In this document: piece by piece, positions 8,314 through 15,668 of the stretch
How the letters are laid out: every line of letters starts with the position of its first letter
Position numbering within the stretch: the stretch's first letter is position 1
Assembly (NCBI RefSeq): GCF_011043735.1
Contig: NZ_JAAKGV010000007.1
Span: 1-64,000, forward strand
Direction of reading: 5' to 3'
From: Methylobacterium sp. DB0501
GTDB lineage: Bacteria; Pseudomonadota; Alphaproteobacteria; Rhizobiales; Beijerinckiaceae
DNA length: 64,000 bases
The notes under the pieces: model-generated
Databases searched by the model: none
What the model was told of the DNA's origin: nothing
What the model saw: only the letters and a program-made list of their open reading frames with translations
Position numbers and translations under genes: made by a program

Positions 8314-9192
8314 CTATTTCTTTTGAAGTCGCCCCACCACCAAATCCACAAACGTCCTGACCTTCATCGCCGCATTCCGCCCCTCCGGAAACACCACGTG
8401 GATCGGCAACGGCGCCTCCTCGTACTCCTCCAGCACGATCCGGAGGCGCCCCTCCTGCACGGCCGGCCCGATCTGATAGCTCAGCACCCGCGTCAGCCCC
8501 CACCCGGCGAGCGCCGCGTCGATCGGCGCCTCGCCGGTGTTGCACTCCAAAGTCGGGTGCAGCGTCACCCGCTCGTCATCGCGAAAGCGCCATTCGGGGG
8601 AGGGCCAGGCGCCGGTCGAGACGGCGATGCGGTGGGCCTTGAGGTCGGCGGGGGTTTTCGGAACGCCGTGGCGGGCGAAGTAGCCGGGCGCGCCGCAGAC
8701 GACGCGGCGCACGGCGCCGACCCGGATCGCGGTGAGGCCGGAATCGGCGAGGTGGCCGATGCGGATCGCGACGTCGATGCCCTCCTCGACGATGTTCACC
8801 GGGCGGTCGACGAACAGCGTGCGGGCCGTCATCGCCGGATAGGCGTCGAGATAGTCGGTGAGGATCGGCAGGACGTGGAGCCGCCCGAACAGCACCGAGG
8901 CGGTGACCGAGAGCGTGCCGGTCACCATCCCGGTATAGCCCGCCGCCGCGGCCTCGGCCTCGGCGATCTCGACGAGGAGGCGCCGGCACTCCGCGACGTA
9001 GCGGCTCCCGGCCTCGGTGAGCCGGACGGTGCGGGTGGTGCGCAGGAAGAGCCGGGCGCCGATCGTCGCCTCGAGCGCCGCCACCGCCCGCGTCACCGCC
9101 GGCGGGCTCATGTTCAGGTGGCGCCCGGCCTGGGCGAAGCTCTGCGTCTCGGCGATCCTGACGACGATCCGCATGGCCTGCAGGCGATCCAT
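8314..9192 (-). CDS. LysR family transcriptional regulator
   Basis: A 292-residue protein. The N-terminal winged HTH (residues 1-60: M-D-R-L-Q-A-M...S-F-A-Q-A-G-R-H-L...S-P-P-A-V-T-R-A-V-A-A-L-E) is followed by a LysR substrate-binding domain. It resembles the subgroup with 'MDRLxxMxxFVxVxExxSF' starts. ATG 9192 fits the family start; a longer frame adds a non-conserved 22-residue leader. It follows PPOX and GST genes on the same strand. The last four residues (LQKK) and the stop lie in AT-rich island sequence, so the original 3' end may have been replaced. Target genes are unknown. Confidence 0.9.
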   Translation of the reverse strand: MDRLQAMRIVVRIAETQSFAQAGRHLNMSPPAVTRAVAALEATIGARLFLRTTRTVRLTEAGSRYVAECRRLLVEIAEAEAAAAGYTGMVTGTLSVTASVLFGRLHVLPILTDYLDAYPAMTARTLFVDRPVNIVEEGIDVAIRIGHLADSGLTAIRVGAVRRVVCGAPGYFARHGVPKTPADLKAHRIAVSTGAWPSPEWRFRDDERVTLHPTLECNTGEAPIDAALAGWGLTRVLSYQIGPAVQEGRLRIVLEEYEEAPLPIHVVFPEGRNAAMKVRTFVDLVVGRLQKK

Positions 9193-9304
9193 GGCCCCTC
9201 CCGGCCGCGACGACGGCTCTTCCGCCACCAGGAATGCCGCGGTCCCGCCGGGCGTCAACCGGGAGGACGCGCGTGCGCGCCGGGGGACGGATGCGCGCGC
9301 GGCG

Positions 9305-10276
9305 TCACCCCGGCCAGTCGCCGGTCCGGAGCGATTGCGGCGAGGCGCCGCCGTCCCGGGCCGCCCAGCGCAGGGGCAGCGCGGCGCGGCGGCGCACGAC
9401 CCGGCGCGGGCGGAAGGTCCAGAGGCGCTCGGCGCCGCGGAAGGCCGCGATCTCGGGCCCGTCGAGGATCACGGCGGCCGCGCCGGTCATCTGCAACAGG
9501 TCGCCGGTCGCGAAATCCGGGAAGACCAAGCCGGCCCGGCCGTTGAGCCAGATGTTGCCGAGGGTGTTGAAGAACAGGTTGCCGGAGAAGTCCGGGACGG
9601 TCAGCGTGCCGTCCGGATCGACCCGGACGAAGCCGGGCTTGCCGCCGCGATGCGAGACGTCGACCTGGCGATGGACACCCCGGTCTCCTGCCTGGTCGGC
9701 GTAGGTCGCGACGAAGAAGGTGTCGGCTGCGGCGATCGCCGCCCGCGCCGCCTCGTCGAGCCCGGCGCTCTCCTCGACCGCGCCGGTGGACGGCGCGGCG
9801 GGATCGGCGACGAGGGCGGCGTCGCGCAGGGTGATGTATTGCGGGCAGTTGCCGAAGCTCTGCTCCACCGCGAGGTGCAGGGCCCCGCCGGCGGAGGCCT
9901 CCAGGATCCCGTTGACCCGGTTGCGGCGGCGGGTGTGCAGTTCGATGCCGAGGAGCCCGACCGCCTCGCCGGGGCGCAGGCCCGCGGCGGCGGGGTCGGC
10001 GGGATCGGGCCGGGCGGCGAGGGTCAGGCGCGTCGGCGTCGGCGCGGCGACGAAGCCGGGGAGGCCGGCGAGCAGGGTCGCCCAGGCCTCGCCCGCGTCG
10101 TCGACGCTGCCGGCGACGACGACGGGAAGGCTCGCGAAGAAGGCCCGGTGCGGGTCGGGCATGGCCGCCCGCACCACCCGGCGGCCGATCTCCGCCATGC
10201 GCCCGGCGGCGCCGACCGTCGCCTGGATGGCGGTCTCGCCCGGGTGCCAGGGCGAGGCTGTCGCGGTGTCGCTCAT
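9305..10276 (-). CDS. Pyridoxamine 5'-phosphate oxidase (PPOX) family FMN-binding protein
   Basis: A 323-residue protein, larger than PdxH. It contains the PPOX split-barrel core with T-F-F-V-A-T and V-D-V-S-H-R-G-G-K-P-G-F-V at about residues 185-215, then D-F-S-G-N-L-F-F-N-T-L-G-N and a G-L-V-F-P-D-F segment. The N-terminal domain contains S-F-G-N-C-P-Q-Y-I. This is the arrangement of FMN-dependent nitroreductase or flavin-binding PPOX proteins often found next to GST or thiol genes. It lies 34 bases after the GST gene, on the same strand, so the two are likely co-transcribed. The substrate is unknown. Confidence 0.85.
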   Translation of the reverse strand: MSDTATASPWHPGETAIQATVGAAGRMAEIGRRVVRAAMPDPHRAFFASLPVVVAGSVDDAGEAWATLLAGLPGFVAAPTPTRLTLAARPDPADPAAAGLRPGEAVGLLGIELHTRRRNRVNGILEASAGGALHLAVEQSFGNCPQYITLRDAALVADPAAPSTGAVEESAGLDEAARAAIAAADTFFVATYADQAGDRGVHRQVDVSHRGGKPGFVRVDPDGTLTVPDFSGNLFFNTLGNIWLNGRAGLVFPDFATGDLLQMTGAAAVILDGPEIAAFRGAERLWTFRPRRVVRRRAALPLRWAARDGGASPQSLRTGDWPG

Positions 10277-10310
10277 GTCGTCCTCCCGTCGGTTTCGAGC
10301 CGGGCGCGTG

Positions 10311-10928
10311 TCACGCGGCGGCCGCGAGGCCGGCGCGCGTCTCGGCGAAGGGGAGGAAGCCCGGCAGGGCCTCGATCCGGCGCAGGAAGGCGCGGACGGC
10401 CTCGTAGCCCGAGAGGTCGACGTTGCCCTCCGGCGCGCGGGCCAGGTAGCTGTAGAGCGCGACGTCGGCGATGGTCGGGCGGGTGCCCACCAGCCAGTCG
10501 CGGCCGGCGAGATGCGCCTCCAGGCGGCGGAGCAGCACGTGCGCCCGGGCGATCACCTCGCCCGGATCGAAGGCGGCGCCGAACACCGTGACGAGCCGCG
10601 CGGCGGCCGGGCCGTAGGCGAGCTCGCCGGCGGCGACCGAGAGCCAGCGCTGCACCAGGGCGGCGCCCTGCGGGTCCTCGGGCAGCCAGTCGCTGCGCCC
10701 GAACGTCTTGGCCAGGTAGACCAGGATGGCGTTCGAATCGGCGATCACCGTGCCGTCGTCGTCGAGCACCGGCACCTGGCCGAACGGATTGAGCGCCAGG
10801 AAGTCCGGCGTCGTGTGCGCGCCGGCCTTCAGGTCGAGGGCGACCGCCTCGTGCGGGACGCCGAGCAGCGACAGGAACAGCCGCGCCCGGTGGGCGTGGC
10901 CGGACAGGGGATGGTGGTAGAGCTTCAT
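10311..10928 (-). CDS. Glutathione S-transferase family protein
   Basis: A 205-residue protein. The N-terminal thioredoxin-like GST domain (about 1-78) begins [14 protein letters not shown] and contains the cis-proline motif F-G-Q-V-P-V-L and the glutathione-binding D-S-N-A-I. The C-terminal all-alpha domain holds the capping motif R-P-T-I-A-D-V-A. The start at ATG 10928 was chosen because an upstream frame extension has no homology-like sequence. It heads a probable GST-PPOX transcription unit. It likely conjugates glutathione to electrophiles or reduces peroxides in the cytoplasm. Confidence 0.9.
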   Translation of the reverse strand: MKLYHHPLSGHAHRARLFLSLLGVPHEAVALDLKAGAHTTPDFLALNPFGQVPVLDDDGTVIADSNAILVYLAKTFGRSDWLPEDPQGAALVQRWLSVAAGELAYGPAAARLVTVFGAAFDPGEVIARAHVLLRRLEAHLAGRDWLVGTRPTIADVALYSYLARAPEGNVDLSGYEAVRAFLRRIEALPGFLPFAETRAGLAAAA

Positions 10929-11080
10929 GATCGCGGTCCCCGGCGGCGGGGTCGTCGACCCCGCGTTGCCCCCCCAGATGACCGCACTCCCCACGCGAAG
11001 AGAACACCCGCCCTCGGCAGTTCATCATTGCCCGGGGAAGAATAATTCCACCTCAGGAAAGGTGTTTTCCGTGAACGGGA

Positions 11081-12244
11081 TCAGCCGCCGGCAGCCCGCA
11101 GGGTGAAGCGGGTCATCTCGGAGGGCCGGCCGAGGCGGAGCGCGAAGCCTGGCCAGATCCCGGTGCCGTTGCCGACGTAGAGAACCATGCCGCCGACCTC
11201 GTAACGCCCGGACACGAAGCCGTTATTGCCCCGCGCCACCAGCCGGTCGAGGCCGAGGATCATGCCGCCATGGGTGTGGCCGGAGAGCTGGAGCGCGACG
11301 CCGCGCGACGCCGCCCGCTTCGCGGCGCGCGGCTGGTGGTCGAGGAGCACGACCGGGGCGCCGGGCGGGGCACCGGCCAAAGCCGCCGCCAGGTCGGGGC
11401 CGGCCTCGCCCGCCCCGGGGGCCGAGGCGTCGGTGACGCCGGCGACGACGAGGCGGGCTTCGCCCCGGGCCAGCACCGCATGGGCGTTCGGCAGCATCCG
11501 CAGGCCGAGGCCGGCGAGGTGCTGCATCCAGGCCGGATAGTCGAAGAAGTATTCGTGGTTGCCCGGGATGCCCAGGACGCCGTCCGGGGCGCGGAGGATC
11601 CGCAGCGGCGCCACGTCGTCCCGGCGCATCGCGACCGAGCCGTCGATGAAGTCACCGGTCACCACGATCAGGTCGGCGCCCGCCGCGTTGGCGCGCTCCA
11701 CCACGGCCTCCGCCCAGGACGCCGGGAACAGGCGGCTCAGATGCAGGTCGGTGAGCTGGAGCAGCCGGTAGCCCTCGAAGGCCGGCGGCAGGCCGGACAC
11801 CGCCACCGCGACGTCGCGGACCGGCGGCACCCGCACGGCGTTGGCGACGCCGAGTGCCGCCAGCAGGCCGGCGAGCCCGGCCGCCGCGTAGCGCAGCCCG
11901 TCCGGGATGGTCACGATGCCGCGCCGCACGATCGCGGTCGCCAGGGCGCCGAGATCGAGGGCGATCTGCATGACGGCGAGCAGCACAAGGGCCCCGAAGG
12001 CCCAGTTGAGCAGCAGCACGACCGCGCGGGGGAATTCGGGCGCGAAGACCGAGCCGGAGGAGAGCCGGTTCCAGAGGTGGAACTGCGAGGCGAGCAGCAG
12101 CAGCAGGGCGAGCCCGCCCTTGACGGCGAGCGGCAGCCCGAGGGGCGCGAGCCAGCGGGCGATCACCACGAGGCACGGCACCGCGAAGATGAGGTGGAAG
12201 ATGGCGGGCTCCTGTCGTGGTGGACGCGCCCGATGCCATGCCAC
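11081..12244 (-). CDS. Membrane-anchored metallophosphoesterase (calcineurin-like)
   Basis: Up to 387 residues. The N-terminal hydrophobic region has about four helices (residues 15-140). The catalytic domain from about residue 150 shows the metallophosphoesterase motifs T-D-L-H-L-S, G-D-F-I-D-G, G-N-H-E, D-H-Q-P and G-H-T-H-G-G. It is like the YaeI/YkuE group with added membrane helices. The given start is GTG 12244 without a good ribosome site. A strong AGGAG lies six bases before an ATC codon at 12202, where relatives tend to start (x-F-H-L-I-F), so a rare ATC start is possible. The catalytic domain faces an unknown side of the membrane. Confidence 0.85.
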   Translation of the reverse strand: MAWHRARPPRQEPAIFHLIFAVPCLVVIARWLAPLGLPLAVKGGLALLLLLASQFHLWNRLSSGSVFAPEFPRAVVLLLNWAFGALVLLAVMQIALDLGALATAIVRRGIVTIPDGLRYAAAGLAGLLAALGVANAVRVPPVRDVAVAVSGLPPAFEGYRLLQLTDLHLSRLFPASWAEAVVERANAAGADLIVVTGDFIDGSVAMRRDDVAPLRILRAPDGVLGIPGNHEYFFDYPAWMQHLAGLGLRMLPNAHAVLARGEARLVVAGVTDASAPGAGEAGPDLAAALAGAPPGAPVVLLDHQPRAAKRAASRGVALQLSGHTHGGMILGLDRLVARGNNGFVSGRYEVGGMVLYVGNGTGIWPGFALRLGRPSEMTRFTLRAAGG

Positions 12245-12319
12245 GTTTCGCCGCCCGTGCCAGCGCCGCGCCGCCGCGACGGAACCGCGCCCGCCGCTCG
12301 CGAGGCGGACGCGGTCCTT

Positions 12320-13345
12320 TCAGCCCAGCATCTCCCGCACCAGCGGCGCGACCCTGGTGCCGTAGAGCTCGATCGAGCGCATTAGCCGCTCGTGCGGCAG
12401 CGGGCCGGCGCTGTACTTGAGCTGGAACCGGCCGAGGCCGAGGCCCTTCACCGTCGCGGCGATCTTCCGCGCCACCGTCTCCGGGCCGCCGATATAGAGC
12501 GAGCCGTGATCGGCCTCGCGGTCGAATTCCTGGCGCGTCATCGGCGGCCAGCCGCGCTCGGCGCCGATACGGTCGCGCATCCGCTTGTAATCGGCGAAGA
12601 ATTCGTCGCGTGCGCCCGCGTCGGTCTCGCCGACATAGCCCGGGGAGTGGACGCCGATCGGCCGGACCGTCCGGCCGAGCTGGGCGCAGGCGCGGTGGTA
12701 GAGATCGACGTAAGGCCGGAAGCGCTGCGGCTCGCCGCCGATGATGGCGAGCATCAGGGGCAGGTCGTGGTGGACCGCCCGCACCACCGAGTTCGGGCTG
12801 CCGCCGACGCCGATCCAGGTGGTCGGCGGGGTCTCCGGCGTGGGATAGACTGACTGGTTCTCGAGCGGCGCCCGGGTGGTGCCCTGCCAGGTCACCGGGC
12901 CGCCGGCCAGCAGCGCGGCGAACAGGCCCAGCTTCTCCTCGAACAGGGTCTCGTACTGGTCGAGGGCGTAGCCGAAGAGCGGGAACGACTCGGTGAACGA
13001 GCCGCGGCCGAGGATGACCTCGGCGCGGCCGTTCGAGATCCCCTGCAGGGTCGAGAAGCGCTGATAGACCCGCACCGGGTCGTCGGAACTCAGCACCGTC
13101 ACGGCCGAGCCGAGGCGGATCCGTTCCGTCCGCGCGGCGATCGCCGCGAGCACGATCTCGGGCGCGGAGACGGCGAAATCCTCGCGGTGGTGCTCGCCGA
13201 TGCCGAAGAAGTCGAGCCCGACCCGGTCGGCCAGGACGCCCTCCGCGACCACGTCGCGGATGACCTGGCCGTGAGGCAGGGGCTCGCCGTTCCGGGCCGT
13301 GATGTCCCCGAACGTGTCGAGGCCGAATTGGAGAGTCTGTGTCAT
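12320..13345 (-). CDS. LLM class flavin-dependent oxidoreductase (luciferase-like monooxygenase)
   Basis: A 341-residue TIM-barrel luciferase-like protein starting MTQTLQFGLDTFGD. Typical motifs are G-I-G-E-H-H at about residue 50, R-I-R-L-G-S-A-V-T-V-L-S-S-D-D-P-V-R, and G-R-A-E-V-I-L-G-R-G-S-F-x-E-S-F-P-L-F-G. These define the group annotated as LLM oxidoreductase with the atypical alkanal-type active site. It probably uses reduced FMN or F420 with oxygen; the substrate is unknown. It sits alone between trpS and the phosphoesterase, all on the minus strand, with 75 to 190 bases between genes. Confidence 0.88.
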   Translation of the reverse strand: MTQTLQFGLDTFGDITARNGEPLPHGQVIRDVVAEGVLADRVGLDFFGIGEHHREDFAVSAPEIVLAAIAARTERIRLGSAVTVLSSDDPVRVYQRFSTLQGISNGRAEVILGRGSFTESFPLFGYALDQYETLFEEKLGLFAALLAGGPVTWQGTTRAPLENQSVYPTPETPPTTWIGVGGSPNSVVRAVHHDLPLMLAIIGGEPQRFRPYVDLYHRACAQLGRTVRPIGVHSPGYVGETDAGARDEFFADYKRMRDRIGAERGWPPMTRQEFDREADHGSLYIGGPETVARKIAATVKGLGLGRFQLKYSAGPLPHERLMRSIELYGTRVAPLVREMLG

Positions 13346-13460
13346 GGCGGGCAAGATGGACGCGTGGGCGCGAGTTTGAAATGCGCAGCCGTGCAAGGAT
13401 GGGCTTGCAGGCACGCATGGGAGGGACCGGGTGCTTCTTCCAAGCCGTCACATCCTCCTG

Positions 13461-13507
13461 GTCATCCCGAGGCCGCGCAGCGGAGCCCGGGACGACGCGG
13501 AGGGCGG
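13461..13507. repeat. Dispersed palindromic repeat, copy 1
   Basis: GTCATCCC...GGCCGCGCAGCGGAGCCC...GGGACGACGCGGAGGGCGG. Parts of the same sequence recur at 29794-29828 and 35789-35838. All three copies lie just past gene 3' ends. This one follows the trpS stop. The GC-rich dyad can fold and may serve as a transcript-end structure. Confidence 0.6.
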
Positions 13508-13535
13508 AAACCACCGAGCGAGGCGAAACCGCCTC

Positions 13536-14540
13536 TCAGAACCGGAACAGCCCCAGGGCGTCCTGCACCGCGCCCAGGGTCTCCGCGGTCAGCGCCTTCG
13601 CCCGCGCCGTGCCGGTACGCAGCACGTCGGCGACGTGGTCGGGATCGCGGGCGATCTCGGCCCGGCGCTCGCGGATCGGCCCGAGAAGGTCGCAGAGCAC
13701 GCCCGTGAGGCGGCCTTTGAGCGCGGAATCGCCGAGGCCGCCGCGGCGGTAATGGGCCTTGAGCGAGGCGACCGCCTCCGGATCGGGGTCGAAGGCGTCC
13801 AGATAGGTGAAGACCACGTTGCCCTCGACCCGGCCCGGGTCGCTGGCGCGCAGATGGCCGGGATCGGTGTACATCCGCTGCACCGCCGCCGCGATCTCGG
13901 CATCCGAAGCCGAGAGCGGCAGCGCGTTGCCGCCCGACTTGCTCATCTTGGCCCGTCCGTCGACACCGGGCAGCCGCCCCACCTCCGGGATCAGCGCCCG
14001 CGCCTCGGGCAGGATCTCGCGACCGACCTGACGGTTGAGGCGGCGGACGATCTCGTTGGTCTGCTCGATCAGGGGGGCCTGGTCCTCGCCCACCGGCACC
14101 AGGGTCGCCCGGAACGCCGTGATGTCGGCCGCCTGGGCCGCCGGGTAGCACAGGAAGCCCGCCGGGATGTCGCGGCCGAAGCCGCGGGCCTGGATCTCGT
14201 CCTTGATCGTCGGGTTGCGCTCCAACCGCGCCACCGTGACGAAGTTCAGGTAGAGCAGGGTCAGCTCGGCCAGAGCCGGCAGGGCGGATTGCACGCAGAT
14301 CGTGGTGACGGCCGGATCGATGCCGACCGCCAGATAGTCGGTCGCGACCGCGATCACGTTGCGGGCGATGCGGGCCGGGTCGTGGGCGTTGTCGGTCAGC
14401 GCCTGCGCGTCGGCGAGGAGCAGGGTCTGGCGGTGGCTGTGCTGCAGCGCGACGCGGTTGCGCAGCGAGCCGGCATAATGGCCGAGATGCAGGGGACCCG
14501 TGGTGCGGTCGCCGGTGAGGATGACGGGGCGGGACGACAT
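13536..14540 (-). CDS. trpS: Tryptophanyl-tRNA synthetase, second (auxiliary-like) type
   Basis: A 334-residue class I aminoacyl-tRNA synthetase. The HIGH equivalent is H-L-G-H at 18-21, inside [18 protein letters not shown]. The KMSKS loop is intact at 198-202, and G-E-D-Q at 151-154 marks the Trp subgroup. The 'GDRxTGxLHLGHYxGSL' N-terminus differs from the housekeeping 'SGxQPSGxLTIGNYxGA' type and is the form often present as an additional TrpRS. A leader peptide with two adjacent Trp codons and a hairpin burying the ribosome site lie upstream, implying control by Trp-tRNA charging. Whether this is the only TrpRS of the organism cannot be seen here. Confidence 0.92.
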   Translation of the reverse strand: MSSRPVILTGDRTTGPLHLGHYAGSLRNRVALQHSHRQTLLLADAQALTDNAHDPARIARNVIAVATDYLAVGIDPAVTTICVQSALPALAELTLLYLNFVTVARLERNPTIKDEIQARGFGRDIPAGFLCYPAAQAADITAFRATLVPVGEDQAPLIEQTNEIVRRLNRQVGREILPEARALIPEVGRLPGVDGRAKMSKSGGNALPLSASDAEIAAAVQRMYTDPGHLRASDPGRVEGNVVFTYLDAFDPDPEAVASLKAHYRRGGLGDSALKGRLTGVLCDLLGPIRERRAEIARDPDHVADVLRTGTARAKALTAETLGAVQDALGLFRF

Positions 14541-14544
14541 CGGG

Positions 14545-14563
14545 GGCTCTCCGGGGGAAAGCC
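14545..14563 (-). promoter_or_regulatory. Hairpin sequestering the trpS ribosome binding site
   Basis: On the coding strand, GGCTTTCC-ccc-GGAGAGCC forms an 8-bp stem with one U-G wobble and a 3-nt loop. The downstream arm contains GGAGAG, the only Shine-Dalgarno candidate, 5 bases before the trpS ATG at 14540. Closed, it would block initiation. Its upstream arm can alternatively pair with the 3' arm of the leader hairpin at 14646-14664. Confidence 0.6.
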
Positions 14564-14645
14564 GCCGCGCTGACGAGTGCCGGATCCTCGGAGACCAACC
14601 GTGCCCGCCAGACGGCGGCATCGGTCGTGACAAGATGACGACGGC

Positions 14646-14664
14646 CGCTTCCTCAGAGGAAGCG
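14646..14664 (-). promoter_or_regulatory. Leader hairpin abutting tandem Trp codons upstream of trpS
   Basis: A perfect palindrome CGCTTCCTC-t-GAGGAAGCG lies on the coding strand, overlapping the leader peptide's last codons and its stop. Its first base directly follows the two Trp codons (14665-14670). A ribosome stalled there would cover the first arm and free the second. Confidence 0.6.
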
Positions 14665-14703
14665 CCACCACAGGGTCGCGCGGGGGGAGCGGCGGTCGGT
14701 CAT
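14653..14703 (-). CDS. Trp-codon-rich leader peptide of trpS (attenuator)
   Basis: A 16-codon frame starting at ATG 14703 and ending TGA 14653, reading [16 protein letters not shown]. Codons 12 and 13 are both TGG. It starts 34 bases after the amidoligase stop and lies 112 bases before trpS. A TTGAAC / TTAAGC promoter-like pair at 14740-14735 and 14718-14713 would place the transcript start at or near the ATG, making it leaderless or nearly so, as known for the trp leader of Sinorhizobium. Two Trp codons in a 16-residue peptide upstream of a Trp-tRNA synthetase is a textbook attenuator layout. Confidence 0.7.
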   Translation of the reverse strand: MTDRRSPRATLWWRFL

Positions 14704-14736
14704 CGGCACGGAGCTTAAGCGACCCTCCCGCCCGGT

Positions 14737-15657
14737 TCAAGCGGCACCGGACCCCGCCGCCTGCCGCGCCCCGCTCGCCGCGCCCCGCTCCGCCATCTCC
14801 TCCACCCCCACCCACAGGTTCCAGGCCGGCGCCACGCTCCAGCCCGGCAGGCCCACATGCGCCTGGGGCATCCGGTAATGCAGCACGGGGCGCGGGCTGA
14901 CCTTCTCGTCCGGCGGCAGGGCCGCCCGCACGCCGGCCTCGTCGCGGTGGGCCAGCAGCGGCAGCAGGTCGAGGCCGCGGTGGCGGGTCGGGTTGGCAGA
15001 GAGGTAATCCCGGGCGAGGGCGTCGAGGTCGGGGCGGTAGGCCGGATCGAGCACCTTGGCGGCGTAGGGCGCGGGGAAGGGCGGCGGCAGCCCGCGGGCG
15101 GCGAGGAAGCCGCCGGCGGCGGTCGCCCGGCGCAAGGCCGGCTCGGAGCGGAGATAGGCCTTGAGCAGGCCCGCGAGGGTGTCGGCCTCGAGGTCGGGCG
15201 GCTCGACGTTGAAGTGCAGGCCGAGCGAGCCGAGCAGCACAGCGCCGCGGCCGCGCCCGCCGGCGCCGTTCAGCAGGGCGGCCATCCGGTCGATCTCGGG
15301 CAGGCGGTCGAAGGCGAGGGGGCCGGTGATCGCCTCGCGCGGCACCACCGGGCTCAGCAGGGCCGCCAGCGTGCGGCCGGCGGCGCGGACCGGCAGGCCG
15401 GGCGGCACGTCCGGATCCGCCACCCGGCGCTGCGGGTGGGCGGCGCGCAGGTCGAGCTCGACCCGGACGTCGCCGAGGGACGAGCCTTCGACCGTGAAGG
15501 CGTGCGGGTCCTCCTCGGCGACGCGCCCGCCGAGCCCGGCGGCGAGGGCCGCCGCGGCGATCCGGGCCGAGGGACCGATGAACTCGATCTCGACCCCAAC
15601 CCGGCGCGGCGTCCCGTCGGCCCGCAGGGGGCGGGGCGGAGAAAGAAACTCGGTCAT
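14737..15657 (-). CDS. Amidoligase family protein (glutamine synthetase-like COOH-NH2 ligase fold)
   Basis: A 306-residue protein. Near the N-terminus, R-R-V-G-V-E-I-E-F-I-G carries the acidic metal-ligand motif of the 'putative amidoligase' family (PF12224). Further conserved features are L-G-S-L-G-L-H-F-N-V-E and the R-P-D-L-D-A-L-A-R-D-Y-L segment with N-P-T-R-H-R-G-L-D-L-L-P-L. These enzymes are predicted to form amide bonds on peptides or cell-wall components using ATP. The usual partner, a class II glutamine amidotransferase, is not adjacent. Instead a class III cyclase gene ends 11 bases upstream on the same strand. The substrate is unknown. Confidence 0.85.
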   Translation of the reverse strand: MTEFLSPPRPLRADGTPRRVGVEIEFIGPSARIAAAALAAGLGGRVAEEDPHAFTVEGSSLGDVRVELDLRAAHPQRRVADPDVPPGLPVRAAGRTLAALLSPVVPREAITGPLAFDRLPEIDRMAALLNGAGGRGRGAVLLGSLGLHFNVEPPDLEADTLAGLLKAYLRSEPALRRATAAGGFLAARGLPPPFPAPYAAKVLDPAYRPDLDALARDYLSANPTRHRGLDLLPLLAHRDEAGVRAALPPDEKVSPRPVLHYRMPQAHVGLPGWSVAPAWNLWVGVEEMAERGAASGARQAAGSGAA

Positions 15658-15668
15658 GCAGGATCCGC

